Made by a program: the position numbers and the translations under genes. Below the pieces are notes generated by a model, which was given only the letters and a program-made list of their open reading frames with translations, made no database searches and was not told where the DNA came from. Below are positions 25,668 to 34,956 of a DNA stretch of 64,000 nt, one piece after another. The stretch is from assembly GCA_016789305.1 (NCBI GenBank), contig JAEURJ010000007.1, positions 1-64,000 on the forward strand. The letters run 5' to 3'. This stretch comes from Anaerolineales bacterium (GTDB lineage: Bacteria; Chloroflexota; Anaerolineae; Anaerolineales; Villigracilaceae). The stretch's first letter is position 1, and every line of letters begins with the position of its first letter.

Positions 25668-26783
25668 TCAGGCTGAAACGCGGAAGAGCTTATCCTTTAG
25701 ATCAATGATCGGTTTTTCGAGCAGATAAAAACTTACAGTTGCGATCAACAGCGTAGCGCTCATTGCTGCGAGGAACATTTGCGGCGATCGCATGGAGTAT
25801 CCAAGACCGTATTTTTTGAAAATGGCTGCGACAAGTGCGATCATCCCGTAATGATAAACATACAAGCCGTACGAAATTTTTCCCAGATAACGCAGTGGGG
25901 CGCTGTCCAGTATCTGTGTAAATAAATTCGTGCGCGCCACGCAATAGATCAACACGGCGAAAAGATAATTCAATAATGTGTAAGCCCATACTTCCTTGTA
26001 ATAGCCGGTCATGGGCAGGTCATAGCCGAATGCGAAGGTGATGGTTCCCTTGCTTGCATAGTCAGTGAGCAGACCGATTGCTGGAATGGCAATGGAAAGG
26101 ACGAGTAATTGCAAGCGTGGGCGGGGGATTTCAAAGCGCGAGATGTATGCGCCGAAAGCAAATGCATCAAGATGCGAGAAAGGCAAAACATTTACAGCTT
26201 GCTGCGGATCGTTGGATAAAAAAGGAAGCGCCTGTGTTCGATAAACGAGCGTAATAATGAGGCGAAAGATAAAGCCAAGACCGATGGCGGTAAAACATAA
26301 TTGTTTGAATTTATCGCGCGGCGTGAGAAAGATCAGCAGCGGCCAGAGCAAATAAAATTGCTCCTCCACTGATAAAGACCACAGATGAGTGAAGAAGCGG
26401 CTGCGTTCAAAGAATACGCTGGCGTGGAAAAAATCATAGACATAAAGCGCGGCCACCCAGACTTGGTTTAAATAGCCTTTGCCGATCTCGGCATTCAATA
26501 AATTTAATTTCAGTGCGGGGAAAATAAAAATAAAGACCGCGATCAGGAGTAAATAAAAATAATACAGAGGAAAGATGCGTAAAAAACGCCGCCCGTAAAA
26601 TTTTATAAAAAATTCGCGGCGCGGCAGCTTTTCCTTCATGCGCAATAAAATGTCGGTGATGAGAAAGCCCGAAAGTACGAAGAATAATTGCACGCCCAGC
26701 CAGCCAAACGGCAGGTTGCGGGTATGAAAAAAGAACACGATCAAAAACGCAACAGCACGCAACCCATCGAGACCGGCGATCAT
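25668..26783 (-). CDS. Acyltransferase family 3 membrane protein (OafA/YrhL type)
   Basis: The 371-residue protein has about ten membrane helices and the family motifs GLDGLRAVAFLIVFFFH (with the conserved His near residue 20), FFVLSGFLI, GRRFLRIFPLYY and FFTHLWSLSVEEQFYLLWPLL. Such enzymes O-acylate sugars or lipids at the membrane. The length is that of the bare membrane domain; the SGNH hydrolase domain found in longer relatives is absent. Its ATG overlaps the flavoprotein stop by four bases (ATGA), so the two are an operon. The acceptor is unknown. Confidence 0.93.
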   Translation of the reverse strand: MIAGLDGLRAVAFLIVFFFHTRNLPFGWLGVQLFFVLSGFLITDILLRMKEKLPRREFFIKFYGRRFLRIFPLYYFYLLLIAVFIFIFPALKLNLLNAEIGKGYLNQVWVAALYVYDFFHASVFFERSRFFTHLWSLSVEEQFYLLWPLLIFLTPRDKFKQLCFTAIGLGFIFRLIITLVYRTQALPFLSNDPQQAVNVLPFSHLDAFAFGAYISRFEIPRPRLQLLVLSIAIPAIGLLTDYASKGTITFAFGYDLPMTGYYKEVWAYTLLNYLFAVLIYCVARTNLFTQILDSAPLRYLGKISYGLYVYHYGMIALVAAIFKKYGLGYSMRSPQMFLAAMSATLLIATVSFYLLEKPIIDLKDKLFRVSA

Positions 26784-27922
26784 TTAAGTCTTTTGCTCCA
26801 ATTCAAAACGAAGACCCACGCCACAAAAAGCACGATGGGTTTGCATATCCACCAGGTTAATACCTGGAACCATTTCCATTTCATGGGATAAATAATATAG
26901 GTGATGAGCCAGCGGGCGAACAGGGTTTGCCCCAGCGCGCTTCGCACCAGCCGGCGCTTGTATCCGCGAAATGAAAATTCGTTCCGCCGAAAGGATTCAG
27001 CGATTTCCTGTGCGGCAACGACCCCGTATCCCAGCGCAATGCTGATGCCTTCGCCGAAGATCGGGTCTGCGCCAACGGCATCGCCCACCAAGATCACACG
27101 CGATATCGATGCTTTATTCCGTGGATTGTACCAGCGGATGGGATGTCCCTTGATCTCATAATCATTCAAATCGAAGCCATGGCGTTTCATCTCGTCGGCA
27201 AGCGGTTGCTTCAATGCCGGGCGTGCCTGATCTGCCAATACATTCGTATCGTAGATTCCCCAACAGCGCATGTATTGACCATCGACGATGGTGGGGAAAT
27301 CCCATACATACCCGGCGATGTTATGCGGCACGGGGAAAAAATCAAAATAAGCATGATCGATCTTGTGCGCTGATTCTTCAATTGCCGGCGTGATAATTTC
27401 AAGAACGCGCGCCGTATGAACCGGTTCGTTGGGGAAAACACAGCGGCGCGCAACTCCGTTTGAACCGTCGGCACCAACGACGACCTGTGCGTGAAATTCA
27501 CCTTGATCAGTGAGAACAGTAACGCCATCTTCGTCGGGAAGTATGTTTTTTACCGTGACGCCCTGTTGGATCTCAATTCCCATTCCTGTCACTTTTTGAG
27601 CCAGCCAGGCATCGAATTCATTTCGGCGGATCACGCGAATGGCATGTCTTTTTGGTATGCGGATATTGAGTCCGCGCCCCGCGAAATCGAAGTGCGCTGC
27701 GCTTGCATCCACATGCGGAACTTCACGCACATCCAGGCCCATGCCTTCGAGAATTCTTTCGGCGTCGATCACGAGTCCGCCGGCGCACAGCTTGAGGCGC
27801 GGATAATGTTCCTTTTCGAGAATCAGGATGCGGCTGGAAAGATGCGGTGCTAACTTTATCAGATGTAAGGCGGTGGAGAGTCCACTGGGGCCGCCGCCGA
27901 GGATGAGAATGTCCTTGTCCAT
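26780..27922 (-). CDS. Geranylgeranyl reductase-family FAD-dependent oxidoreductase
   Basis: The 380-residue flavoprotein starts with the Rossmann motif LILGGGPSGLSTA (glycines at 9-11 and 14) and has the second FAD motif VILVGDAVGADPIFGEGISIALGYG. Layout and the KLCAGGL motif match the group that reduces isoprenoid chains or tailors lipids and quinones. The C-terminus has a hydrophobic, aromatic stretch (about 345-375) that may bind the membrane. It is followed by an overlapping acyltransferase gene, suggesting a shared lipid or glycolipid pathway; the product is not predictable. Confidence 0.88.
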   Translation of the reverse strand: MDKDILILGGGPSGLSTALHLIKLAPHLSSRILILEKEHYPRLKLCAGGLVIDAERILEGMGLDVREVPHVDASAAHFDFAGRGLNIRIPKRHAIRVIRRNEFDAWLAQKVTGMGIEIQQGVTVKNILPDEDGVTVLTDQGEFHAQVVVGADGSNGVARRCVFPNEPVHTARVLEIITPAIEESAHKIDHAYFDFFPVPHNIAGYVWDFPTIVDGQYMRCWGIYDTNVLADQARPALKQPLADEMKRHGFDLNDYEIKGHPIRWYNPRNKASISRVILVGDAVGADPIFGEGISIALGYGVVAAQEIAESFRRNEFSFRGYKRRLVRSALGQTLFARWLITYIIYPMKWKWFQVLTWWICKPIVLFVAWVFVLNWSKRLK

Positions 27923-27954
27923 TGCGGGATTTAATCACAAAATGTAATTTGATT

Positions 27955-29313
27955 CTAGGCGTATGCCCCGGACCAGGATTCAAACCGACGGCCGTCATGT
28001 TCGTTTTCGCGGTAAAAGGTTAGATAGGTGATCGATTGATATGGAACGAATTTTTGTTCCTTGAGGTTGCGAACGGCGAGGTCGTAATACGAATGCCAGG
28101 TGCCGGAGTTGAAATACAGCTGGCTCTCCCTGCTTTGCAGCATGTCGAGCGGGACGATCTCATGGTGATGGGTGTGACCATACACAATGTATTGTGCGCT
28201 GCCGTCAAGAAAGGCTGGTTCTTGCAGGGCATGTTCGGCAAAGGAATGTTCGCCGCCCCACATTTTGTCGTGCACCCAGCGGACAACATCATCGATTGTG
28301 GAAAACGAGGCATGGCTGGAAACTTTGATCATCATCTGCATGGCGTCGACCACATCGAACTTGAATGCCTTATCCGCCTCGCGGACGTAATCCAGCTGCA
28401 AAAATTCCTCGGCAATATCGTCCCATACTTCCTTGATGGCATGTTCGAGTTTGGGGGAAGTGACGTGACTGCGAATCTGCCCGCTGATCCACAGTGGTAT
28501 GGCAAGGGCGGGGCGGATATTGGTCATCTTGCGCAGGCTGTTGACCAGCCCGGCGGGGAGCTCGTTCTGATATCGCTTCTCGACTTCGACTGGGAAACGG
28601 TTGCAGACATCCATGGTAAAGGCATCGCCGATGGTGCCGTGGTCGCGGCCTTTTTCGATGTCGAAATTAAATTTGTCGTAGTAATCGCCATGCAGACCGT
28701 ACACCTTGTGCTGTGCGAACAGGTCTTTGAGCATCGGGTCTTCCTCCAGGGTGTATGGAAATGGGGAAGATGAGTTGTACAACCCCATCGTGGTGATGAT
28801 CTCCTGGCGGATCTGGTCGAAGGCCTCGCCTTTCAAATGGTAATACCAGTCATGATTTCCGATCATGTAGTGAATGCGGACTTTGACGGGAATGCGGTTC
28901 TTTGTTCGCTGGTCGGGCAGTCCGCGTTTTGTGCCCGGGGCGATTTGAATGATCTCCCCGTTGGCGCAGTTGCGCAATATTTCCAGTGAAGATTTGTTCT
29001 TCTCCAGGATCGCGCGTGTAACCTTGAGTAGTTTGTCTGCATAAAATGGATTGAACGGATCAGACCATGGGCGGATGTACCCGGGATCGCCGGGCATGGT
29101 ATCCAGCCAGAGCGTGGAATGAAGCGGGTCGAGAATATCGCCCATCAATACGATGTCAACTTCTTCAATGGGGAGGTACTTTCCGTTCACACGCCATGAG
29201 GCGAATTGGATGGTCTCCTGGAGACGTCCTGCAAAAAGTTCGAAGGCGCTGGCTGGAATGGAGTTGGCGGTGGTTCCATCCCCAAGGTGAAGGTCGCTGA
29301 CAATGAGAAGCAT
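27955..29313 (-). CDS. Calcineurin-like metallophosphoesterase
   Basis: The 452-residue protein contains the di-metal phosphoesterase motifs in order: SDLHLGDG (D7, H9), GDILD, GNHDWYYH and YGHTHHHE. The central part is helical and has no clear family match by eye. It could hydrolyse a phosphoester such as a nucleotide or phospholipid. It sits upstream of the flavoprotein gene (33 bases apart) and divergent from a LuxR-type gene. Confidence 0.9.
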   Translation of the reverse strand: MLLIVSDLHLGDGTTANSIPASAFELFAGRLQETIQFASWRVNGKYLPIEEVDIVLMGDILDPLHSTLWLDTMPGDPGYIRPWSDPFNPFYADKLLKVTRAILEKNKSSLEILRNCANGEIIQIAPGTKRGLPDQRTKNRIPVKVRIHYMIGNHDWYYHLKGEAFDQIRQEIITTMGLYNSSSPFPYTLEEDPMLKDLFAQHKVYGLHGDYYDKFNFDIEKGRDHGTIGDAFTMDVCNRFPVEVEKRYQNELPAGLVNSLRKMTNIRPALAIPLWISGQIRSHVTSPKLEHAIKEVWDDIAEEFLQLDYVREADKAFKFDVVDAMQMMIKVSSHASFSTIDDVVRWVHDKMWGGEHSFAEHALQEPAFLDGSAQYIVYGHTHHHEIVPLDMLQSRESQLYFNSGTWHSYYDLAVRNLKEQKFVPYQSITYLTFYRENEHDGRRFESWSGAYA

Positions 29314-29393
29314 GGTTATCCCTGATGTATAGTGTTGAATCGCTGCGAATTATAGTCGCAATGTAAGTTGGATGGTTGCAGTATCGTTGAATT

Positions 29394-29825
29394 ATGTTTC
29401 GCTCTCTTGACTTAGAACGTATGTTCTATTACACTTTTCTCCAAATGTCCATCTTGAAAATCCTCAAACAATTATTGACGGACTCGCAGTATGGGAAGAG
29501 AAAATATTCCTATGACGTGGAAGATCCTGCTCATCTTCCATCAACGATCAAGACTGTGAGTCCAACTCATGATTCGAATGTGGATGAACGCTCCAAACGC
29601 TGGGAGAGTCTTTCCTCGCGTGAACAGGATGTAACTGCGCTCACCTGTCTTCGATATACCAACCCCCAAATTGCCGCGCGGTTGGGACTTTCAGTGGGAA
29701 CAGTAAAAAGTTATCTTGAAAAAGTATTAAGCAAATTGAGACTTCAAAACAAGGCGGATTTGCGCGTGTATTTTGCCGGGTGGGATTTTAGTGAATTCGA
29801 AAGAAGGAAAGACCCGCATCGCTGA
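29394..29825 (+). CDS. LuxR-type helix-turn-helix protein
   Basis: The C-terminal half carries a clear LuxR/GerE-type DNA-binding domain (LSSREQDVTALTCLRYTNPQIAARLGLSVGTVKSYLEKVLSKLRL, about residues 72-116 of the longest frame). The N-terminal part has no recognisable sensor or receiver domain. The start is uncertain: ATGs at 29394, 29421 and 29445 are all in frame and none has a strong ribosome binding site. It is divergent from the metallophosphoesterase gene and ends in a strong terminator. Confidence 0.8.
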   Translation: MFRSLDLERMFYYTFLQMSILKILKQLLTDSQYGKRKYSYDVEDPAHLPSTIKTVSPTHDSNVDERSKRWESLSSREQDVTALTCLRYTNPQIAARLGLSVGTVKSYLEKVLSKLRLQNKADLRVYFAGWDFSEFERRKDPHR

Positions 29826-29858
29826 CCCCGATCCCTGCTCCTGCCCCCATATCTGCTT

Positions 29859-29906
29859 CCCCTTTTGAGAGGTCTCTTAAGAGCCTCCTCCCAAAAGGGG
29901 TTTTTT
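29859..29906 (+). terminator. Rho-independent terminator after the LuxR-type gene
   Basis: CCCCTTTTGAGAGG (29859-29872) pairs with CCTCCTCCCAAAAGGGG (29884-29900) with a one-base bulge, followed by TTTTTTG. It separates the regulator gene from the TIR gene. Confidence 0.85.
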
Positions 29907-29935
29907 GTTTTTAGGATACCAGTTATTGTGGTGAC

Positions 29936-30358
29936 ATGAAGAAGCTTCTGAAAATCCATCCACTTAAAGTTTTTCTCTGCCATTCCCATGCAGACCGGGA
30001 TGCAGTGCATGCCCTCTACAAGCGTTTGAAAAGGGACCACATGGAACCGTGGCTGGATAGAGAGTCTTTGTTACCCGGGCAGAATTGGGAACATGAAATT
30101 CACAGGGCGATCCTTAAGAGTGATGTGGTGCTTGTTTGCCTTTCCAACGCGTTCAATGAGAAGCACGGATTTCGCCATGAGGAATTGAAGATCGCGCTTA
30201 AAAAGACTGGGATGTTATCCGTCGATGATATCTTCATCATCCCCGTCCGTCTGGAAAAATGTGAAATGCCCGATTCGCTAATTCACCTGCACCGCGTGGA
30301 TTTATTCGAAAAGGATGGGTATAAAAGATTGATCCTCTCCCTGAAAAAAACTGATTGA
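29936..30358 (+). CDS. Stand-alone TIR-domain protein
   Basis: The 140-residue protein consists of a single TIR_2-type domain: VFLCHSHADRDAVHALYKRLKR, EPWLDRESLLPGQNWEHEI, SDVVLVCLSNAFNEKHGFRHEELKIAL and VDDIFIIPVRLE. Bacterial TIR domains often cleave NAD+ in antiphage or toxic systems, and the EE pair in FRHEEL is where the catalytic Glu is expected. There is no adjoining sensor domain, STING, or other defence gene. It lies between a regulator and a surface lipoprotein. Confidence 0.85.
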   Translation: MKKLLKIHPLKVFLCHSHADRDAVHALYKRLKRDHMEPWLDRESLLPGQNWEHEIHRAILKSDVVLVCLSNAFNEKHGFRHEELKIALKKTGMLSVDDIFIIPVRLEKCEMPDSLIHLHRVDLFEKDGYKRLILSLKKTD

Positions 30359-30501
30359 GCCGGCTTCATGATAGAAAAATGAGGTCTGTTTTACTTTGGG
30401 CCGCATGCATGACCAATGGGTTATTTGATTGGGACATATTTTTTTATATTCTTGTACTATGTTTAATGGCTTTGATTGGTTTATTGTTCATGGAGGAAGA
30501 T

Positions 30502-32094
30502 ATGAAACGATTCTCGTATATTAATATTCTTTCGGTCCTGGTCTTTCTGTCTTTGTTTGGCTCGAGCTGCACATTAACACTTTGCACCCGGCCGGAATAT
30601 GTTGTTACCCGCAATGACGATGTTGCCGGTGGATTATGTTCGGCGACAAATTGCACGTTGCGCCAGGCTGTTTTTGCATCCAATGTGTGCAGCGGTGAAC
30701 AGGTGATCCGTATTCCGGAGGGAACCTATGCACTTACGGTGACAGGAAGGAATGAGGATGCCAATGCCACCGGCGACCTCGACATCATCGACGGAGTACG
30801 TATTATCGGGAGCGGTATGCCGGTGATCGATGGATATGCCTCTGACCGTGTCTTCGATATACAGGCTGGAACCACGGTGGATATGAGCGGGATCGTCATT
30901 CAAAACGGGTTGATTCCCGTGGGTTTTGAAGGAAGCGGCGGAGGAATCCGCAACAAAGGCAACCTGACCGCTACAAACTTATTGATACGGGATAACACGG
31001 GTAGTCCGGTTGGCACCAGTGGTGCCGGAGGATTTGTGAACATGACCGGAGGAACCGCCCGTATTTCTTACAGTGCCATCATCTCCAACTACACCGAAGA
31101 GGGTGCGGGCGGGGTGGCGAATTTTGGTGAGATGACGCTCGACAATGTCACCATCAGCGGGAACGATGCGTATGGAATTTATCATGCCGGTGGCCATCTT
31201 GAAATCTCCTACAGTACGATCACCAACAACCTGCCATACCAAATCCAAAGCAGCAGTGGCGATCCGGTGGTGATCAGGAATTCCATCGTGAGCGGAGAAC
31301 CTGAATGGGACACTTGCAGGGGATCTTTCATCTCAGGGGGATTCAATATTGAGTATGCATCGCCAGATATCGACCCTGAAGCCAGTTGTAATTTTACCGG
31401 GTCAGGTGATCTCGTGGGAGTTGACCCTTTGCTCCAGCCACTCACTGCATATGATGGTGTGACACCTCCGTTCCATGAACTGGGTCCTGCCAGCCCGGCG
31501 CTCGATTCAGCGGATCCGTCCAGTTGCGGCGGTACAGACCAGCGCGGCGTGGGACGTCCAGTGGGAACTGGATGTGATCGTGGAGCAATTGAAATGACCG
31601 AAATAATTTCATTGCCGGAACTGCCTGTTGCAACTGCGCCGCCGGAATTCGAACCGCCCGAGTTGATCGGTTTTATTCTTACCATTCAAGTGCCGGCCAA
31701 TTGTCGGCAGGGACCGGGTGTGGCTTATCCGGTGGTGAATTCTGCATTGGCGGGTGAACAGATCGAGGTCCTCGGAAAGAGCGCGGACGGTACCTGGTGG
31801 TACAGCAAAGTGGATAACGATCAATGCTTCATTTCAAACATTGCAGGGACCCCGACAGGAGACCTGAACTCGCTGCCTGTGATTCCCGCCCCGCCCACGC
31901 CGGTTCCAACCAAAACAGAGGTGCCTCAACAGCAGCAGGAACAGCCAACTGCTGTCACTGAAATTGATTTCGATCAGGACGGGTATGGCGTCAACTCGGA
32001 CTGCAATGACAAGAATGCGGCCATTCACCCCGGCGCAGTGGAGACTCCGGACGATAAGGTGGACAGCAACTGCAACGGCGATGATGATAAATAG
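30502..32094 (+). CDS. Beta-helix surface lipoprotein with CSLREA-type, SH3 and MopE-like parts (paralogue 1)
   Basis: The 530-residue protein begins with a signal peptide ending near Cys 23 (GSSC). A CSLREA-type motif (CTLRQAVFASN) opens a right-handed beta-helix of short repeats (NVTISGNDAYGIY, YSTITNNLP). Then come a Thr/Pro linker, a bacterial SH3-like module (NCRQGPGVAYPVVNSAL ... GTWWYSKV), and a C-terminal Asp-rich DFDQDGYGVNSDCNDKNAAIHPGA that resembles MopE-type metal-binding repeats. GGAGGAAGATATG gives the start at 30502. It would be exported and attached to the cell surface. Function unknown. Confidence 0.85.
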   Translation: MKRFSYINILSVLVFLSLFGSSCTLTLCTRPEYVVTRNDDVAGGLCSATNCTLRQAVFASNVCSGEQVIRIPEGTYALTVTGRNEDANATGDLDIIDGVRIIGSGMPVIDGYASDRVFDIQAGTTVDMSGIVIQNGLIPVGFEGSGGGIRNKGNLTATNLLIRDNTGSPVGTSGAGGFVNMTGGTARISYSAIISNYTEEGAGGVANFGEMTLDNVTISGNDAYGIYHAGGHLEISYSTITNNLPYQIQSSSGDPVVIRNSIVSGEPEWDTCRGSFISGGFNIEYASPDIDPEASCNFTGSGDLVGVDPLLQPLTAYDGVTPPFHELGPASPALDSADPSSCGGTDQRGVGRPVGTGCDRGAIEMTEIISLPELPVATAPPEFEPPELIGFILTIQVPANCRQGPGVAYPVVNSALAGEQIEVLGKSADGTWWYSKVDNDQCFISNIAGTPTGDLNSLPVIPAPPTPVPTKTEVPQQQQEQPTAVTEIDFDQDGYGVNSDCNDKNAAIHPGAVETPDDKVDSNCNGDDDK

Positions 32095-32299
32095 ATGGAT
32101 TGTGAATTGTATGAAAGATTGCGGCCGGATTAAAGGCTTTCGCACCCAATATTGGCACGCTGCATTGATCTGTTTGAGGATGGAGGTTGTCGGAAACTGT
32201 TAAGAGTGCTGTGTAAGAGCGCATGACCTTTGGAGGGTTTGACCTTGTTCCATTGGTTCGTTATCATGGGCAAAATCAAACAGATATGCCGGAGGGAAT

Positions 32300-34090
32300 A
32301 TGCGCGTTCATTCAAGAATGGCGGTGTGGTTTTTCGTAATCGTTTTTCTGCTCAGCACTCTAACAGCGGGCTGTACACTGCCCATCTGTACACGGTCCGA
32401 ATATGTCGTCACCCGCGTGGATGATCCTGCGGGCGGCGCTTGCACAGTCGAAAGCTGCTCGTTGCGGCAGGCGGTCACTGCATCCAATTTATGCAGCGGC
32501 GTTCAGAATATCCGCATCCCGGCTGGGACCTATACCCTGTCACTTGCCGGGCGGAACGAAGATGTGAACGGCCGCGGCGATCTGGATATCACGGATGGCA
32601 CAACCATTATTGGAGTGGGTGCGCCTGTGATCGATGGCGGGGGAATTGACCGCGTGATGCAGGTCCATTCCGGAAGAACCGCGGTTCTCTTTGGATTGAT
32701 CCTTCAAAACGGACATTCCACTTCACGAGTCAGCGAGGATGTCGAAAGCGGTGGAGATGCGGATGGCAGCGGCGGCGGCCTGCGCAATGATGGAACCACC
32801 TATATGCTTTACAGCATCGTACGCAACAATTCCACTGCTCCTTCCGGTTGGGGCGGCGGGATCTTCAACGACGGCCTGTTGATGCAAATTACCCAGAGCA
32901 TCATCGAAGGGAATACTGCCAGCAGCGGGGGTGGCATTCTCAATCGCGGGCGATACTTCACCATGACGTATTCGACCATTCAGGGAAATTATGCCGGCGG
33001 GCTGGGGTATGGCGGCGGCCTGCATAATGATTTTGGCGCGAGTGCAGCCCTTGTCTCCGAGAGTGCGATCATCAACAACGATACACATGGTGTGAGTTCC
33101 ACAGGTGATGGCGTATCAAATGCGGGTCAGCTCAGGCTGCAAAATGTGACGATCAGCGGCAATGAAGGTGATGGGGTGGAGAGTGTATCGGGCGTCGTCG
33201 AGGTTTTCTTCAGCACTCTTGTGAATAATGGACGATATGGGATCGTTGGCCCGCCGGCGAACTCGCACATCGGCAATTCCATTTTGGAAGGCAATTGGCA
33301 AAATTGTTCGGGTGGCGGTACATTGCCCGCCTCCAACGGATATAACATTTCAAGCGATGCGACCTGCGCCTTTTCAAGCCCGGGCGATCTCAACAGCCTG
33401 GCTTCGCAGATCGGCCCGCTGGCATCGAATGGCGGACCGACGATGACTCATATACTCAATGCAGGCAGCCCTGCTTTGGATTCTGCAAACTCTGCTGAAT
33501 GCCCGGGTATCGATCAACGCAGTGTGGCCAGGCCGCAGGGAACAGGTTGTGATCGCGGTGCCTATGAACTGAACGTGACGGCTTCGACAGAGGCAGTCGA
33601 AGCCACTGCGCCAACGCCCACTCCTACTTTAACAACCGTACCAACTACAGATTCATCTCAAGTGATCCTGACCGTTGAAGTGCCTGCCAATTGCCGGCAG
33701 GGACCCGATGTGGGTTACCCGGTGGTAACATCTGTTTTGGCTGGAGAGAAAGTGCAGATCGTGGGGCGGAACGAACAAAGCTCATGGTGGTATGCCAAAG
33801 TTGCCGGGGAGGAATGTTGGATCTCCGTCGTGGCGGGAATTCCTCAGGGGAACATTGACCAGCTCCCGGTGAAGCAAGCCCCGCCTCTTCCCACGCCGAC
33901 GATTGTTCCAGCGACCCCAACCTTCATCCCCACTGAAACAGCGGTTGTTGTCCTTGACCCTGATTATGATGGTGATGGATACCCCTCCAGCGTGGACTGC
34001 AATGACAAGGACCCGAAAGTTAACCCTGCCGCATTGGAAGATCCGCAAGATGGGATCGACAATAACTGTAACGGCGACCTTTTCAAATAA
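32300..34090 (+). CDS. Beta-helix surface lipoprotein with CSLREA-type, SH3 and MopE-like parts (paralogue 2)
   Basis: This 596-residue tandem paralogue of the previous gene has the same order: signal peptide and lipobox-like TAGC (Cys 25), CSLRQAVTASN motif, longer beta-helix (GGGLRNDGTTYML, GGGIFNDGLLMQI), a Thr/Pro linker, an SH3-like module (NCRQGPDVGYPVVTS), and a MopE-like end (DYDGDGYPSSVDCNDKDPKVNPAA). CCGGAGGGAAT lies before the ATG at 32300. N- and C-terminal parts are very similar to paralogue 1, while the beta-helix differs in length, as expected from repeat gain or loss. Confidence 0.85.
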   Translation: MRVHSRMAVWFFVIVFLLSTLTAGCTLPICTRSEYVVTRVDDPAGGACTVESCSLRQAVTASNLCSGVQNIRIPAGTYTLSLAGRNEDVNGRGDLDITDGTTIIGVGAPVIDGGGIDRVMQVHSGRTAVLFGLILQNGHSTSRVSEDVESGGDADGSGGGLRNDGTTYMLYSIVRNNSTAPSGWGGGIFNDGLLMQITQSIIEGNTASSGGGILNRGRYFTMTYSTIQGNYAGGLGYGGGLHNDFGASAALVSESAIINNDTHGVSSTGDGVSNAGQLRLQNVTISGNEGDGVESVSGVVEVFFSTLVNNGRYGIVGPPANSHIGNSILEGNWQNCSGGGTLPASNGYNISSDATCAFSSPGDLNSLASQIGPLASNGGPTMTHILNAGSPALDSANSAECPGIDQRSVARPQGTGCDRGAYELNVTASTEAVEATAPTPTPTLTTVPTTDSSQVILTVEVPANCRQGPDVGYPVVTSVLAGEKVQIVGRNEQSSWWYAKVAGEECWISVVAGIPQGNIDQLPVKQAPPLPTPTIVPATPTFIPTETAVVVLDPDYDGDGYPSSVDCNDKDPKVNPAALEDPQDGIDNNCNGDLFK

Positions 34091-34106
34091 AATGAGAATT
34101 GGAATC

Positions 34107-34895
34107 ATGATGAAATCTGTAAGAACCTTGTTTTTTACGTTGATGATGTTTGGATTGATATCCTGCGGACCGGCCGCGTCTGTTGGAACAGCGGAGGATA
34201 AAGGTGAAACCATGCATCTTGTGCCGGCGGGTGAGTTCATCATGGGCAGCGAAACTGCGGATGGCAATGAGCGGCCCTCCCACAAAGTGTATTTGGATGC
34301 TTTTCAGATGGATGTGTATGAAGTGACCAATGCCATGTATCAGGCCTGTGTGGAGGCGGATGGCTGCACTCCGCCGCAGGCGGCCGGCTCCAAGACACAA
34401 CCCGATTATTATGAGAGTTCGAAGTTCAGGGATTTCCCTGTGTTGAACGTGGACTGGAACCAGGCCGGTGCCTATTGTGAATGGCGCGGCGGGAGCCTTC
34501 CCACGGAGGCGCAATGGGAAAAGGCAGCGCGCGGCACGGATGAGCGTGTCCGTCCGTGGGGCAGTGGAATCAGCTGTAACGAGGCCGGTTACCTGGGCTG
34601 TGTGGACGATACAGTGAATGTGGGCAGTTATGAAGCCGGCCTGAGTCCATATGGCATGTACGATATGGCAGGCAATGTCTGGGAGTGGGTCGCGGATTGG
34701 TATTCTGAAACGTATTACCAGAACTCACCTTATGAAAATCCGCTTGGGCCTGAGGATGGCATGGTTCGTGTGATTCGCGGCGGGGCGTGGAATAATAATG
34801 AAGAATACCTGCGTACCTCCGTGCGTGACGGATATGCTGCGGATGAGTTCAGGGAGTTCATTGGCTTCCGATGTGCTCAAACGGCTTTACCCTAG
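34107..34895 (+). CDS. FGE-like (SUMF1-domain) lipoprotein, paralogue 1
   Basis: The 262-residue protein has lipobox LISC (Cys 20) and then a formylglycine-generating-enzyme-type C-type-lectin-like domain (LVPAGEFIMGSETADGNERPSHKVYLDAFQMDVYEVTNAMY, LPTEAQWEKAARGTDERV, YDMAGNVWEWVADW, RGGAWNNN, GFRCAQ). The Cys pair that true FGE uses for catalysis is not seen in the C-terminal region, so it is more likely a binding or structural module. The start (34107) is inferred by alignment with the next gene; an ATG at 34092 is also in frame. It lies 16 bases after the beta-helix gene. Confidence 0.85.
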   Translation: MMKSVRTLFFTLMMFGLISCGPAASVGTAEDKGETMHLVPAGEFIMGSETADGNERPSHKVYLDAFQMDVYEVTNAMYQACVEADGCTPPQAAGSKTQPDYYESSKFRDFPVLNVDWNQAGAYCEWRGGSLPTEAQWEKAARGTDERVRPWGSGISCNEAGYLGCVDDTVNVGSYEAGLSPYGMYDMAGNVWEWVADWYSETYYQNSPYENPLGPEDGMVRVIRGGAWNNNEEYLRTSVRDGYAADEFREFIGFRCAQTALP

Positions 34896-34956
34896 CAGAA
34901 TGGGTTGTCATATAGGAAGATCATGAGATATTCAATGCCATGAAGGGAAACGATGT

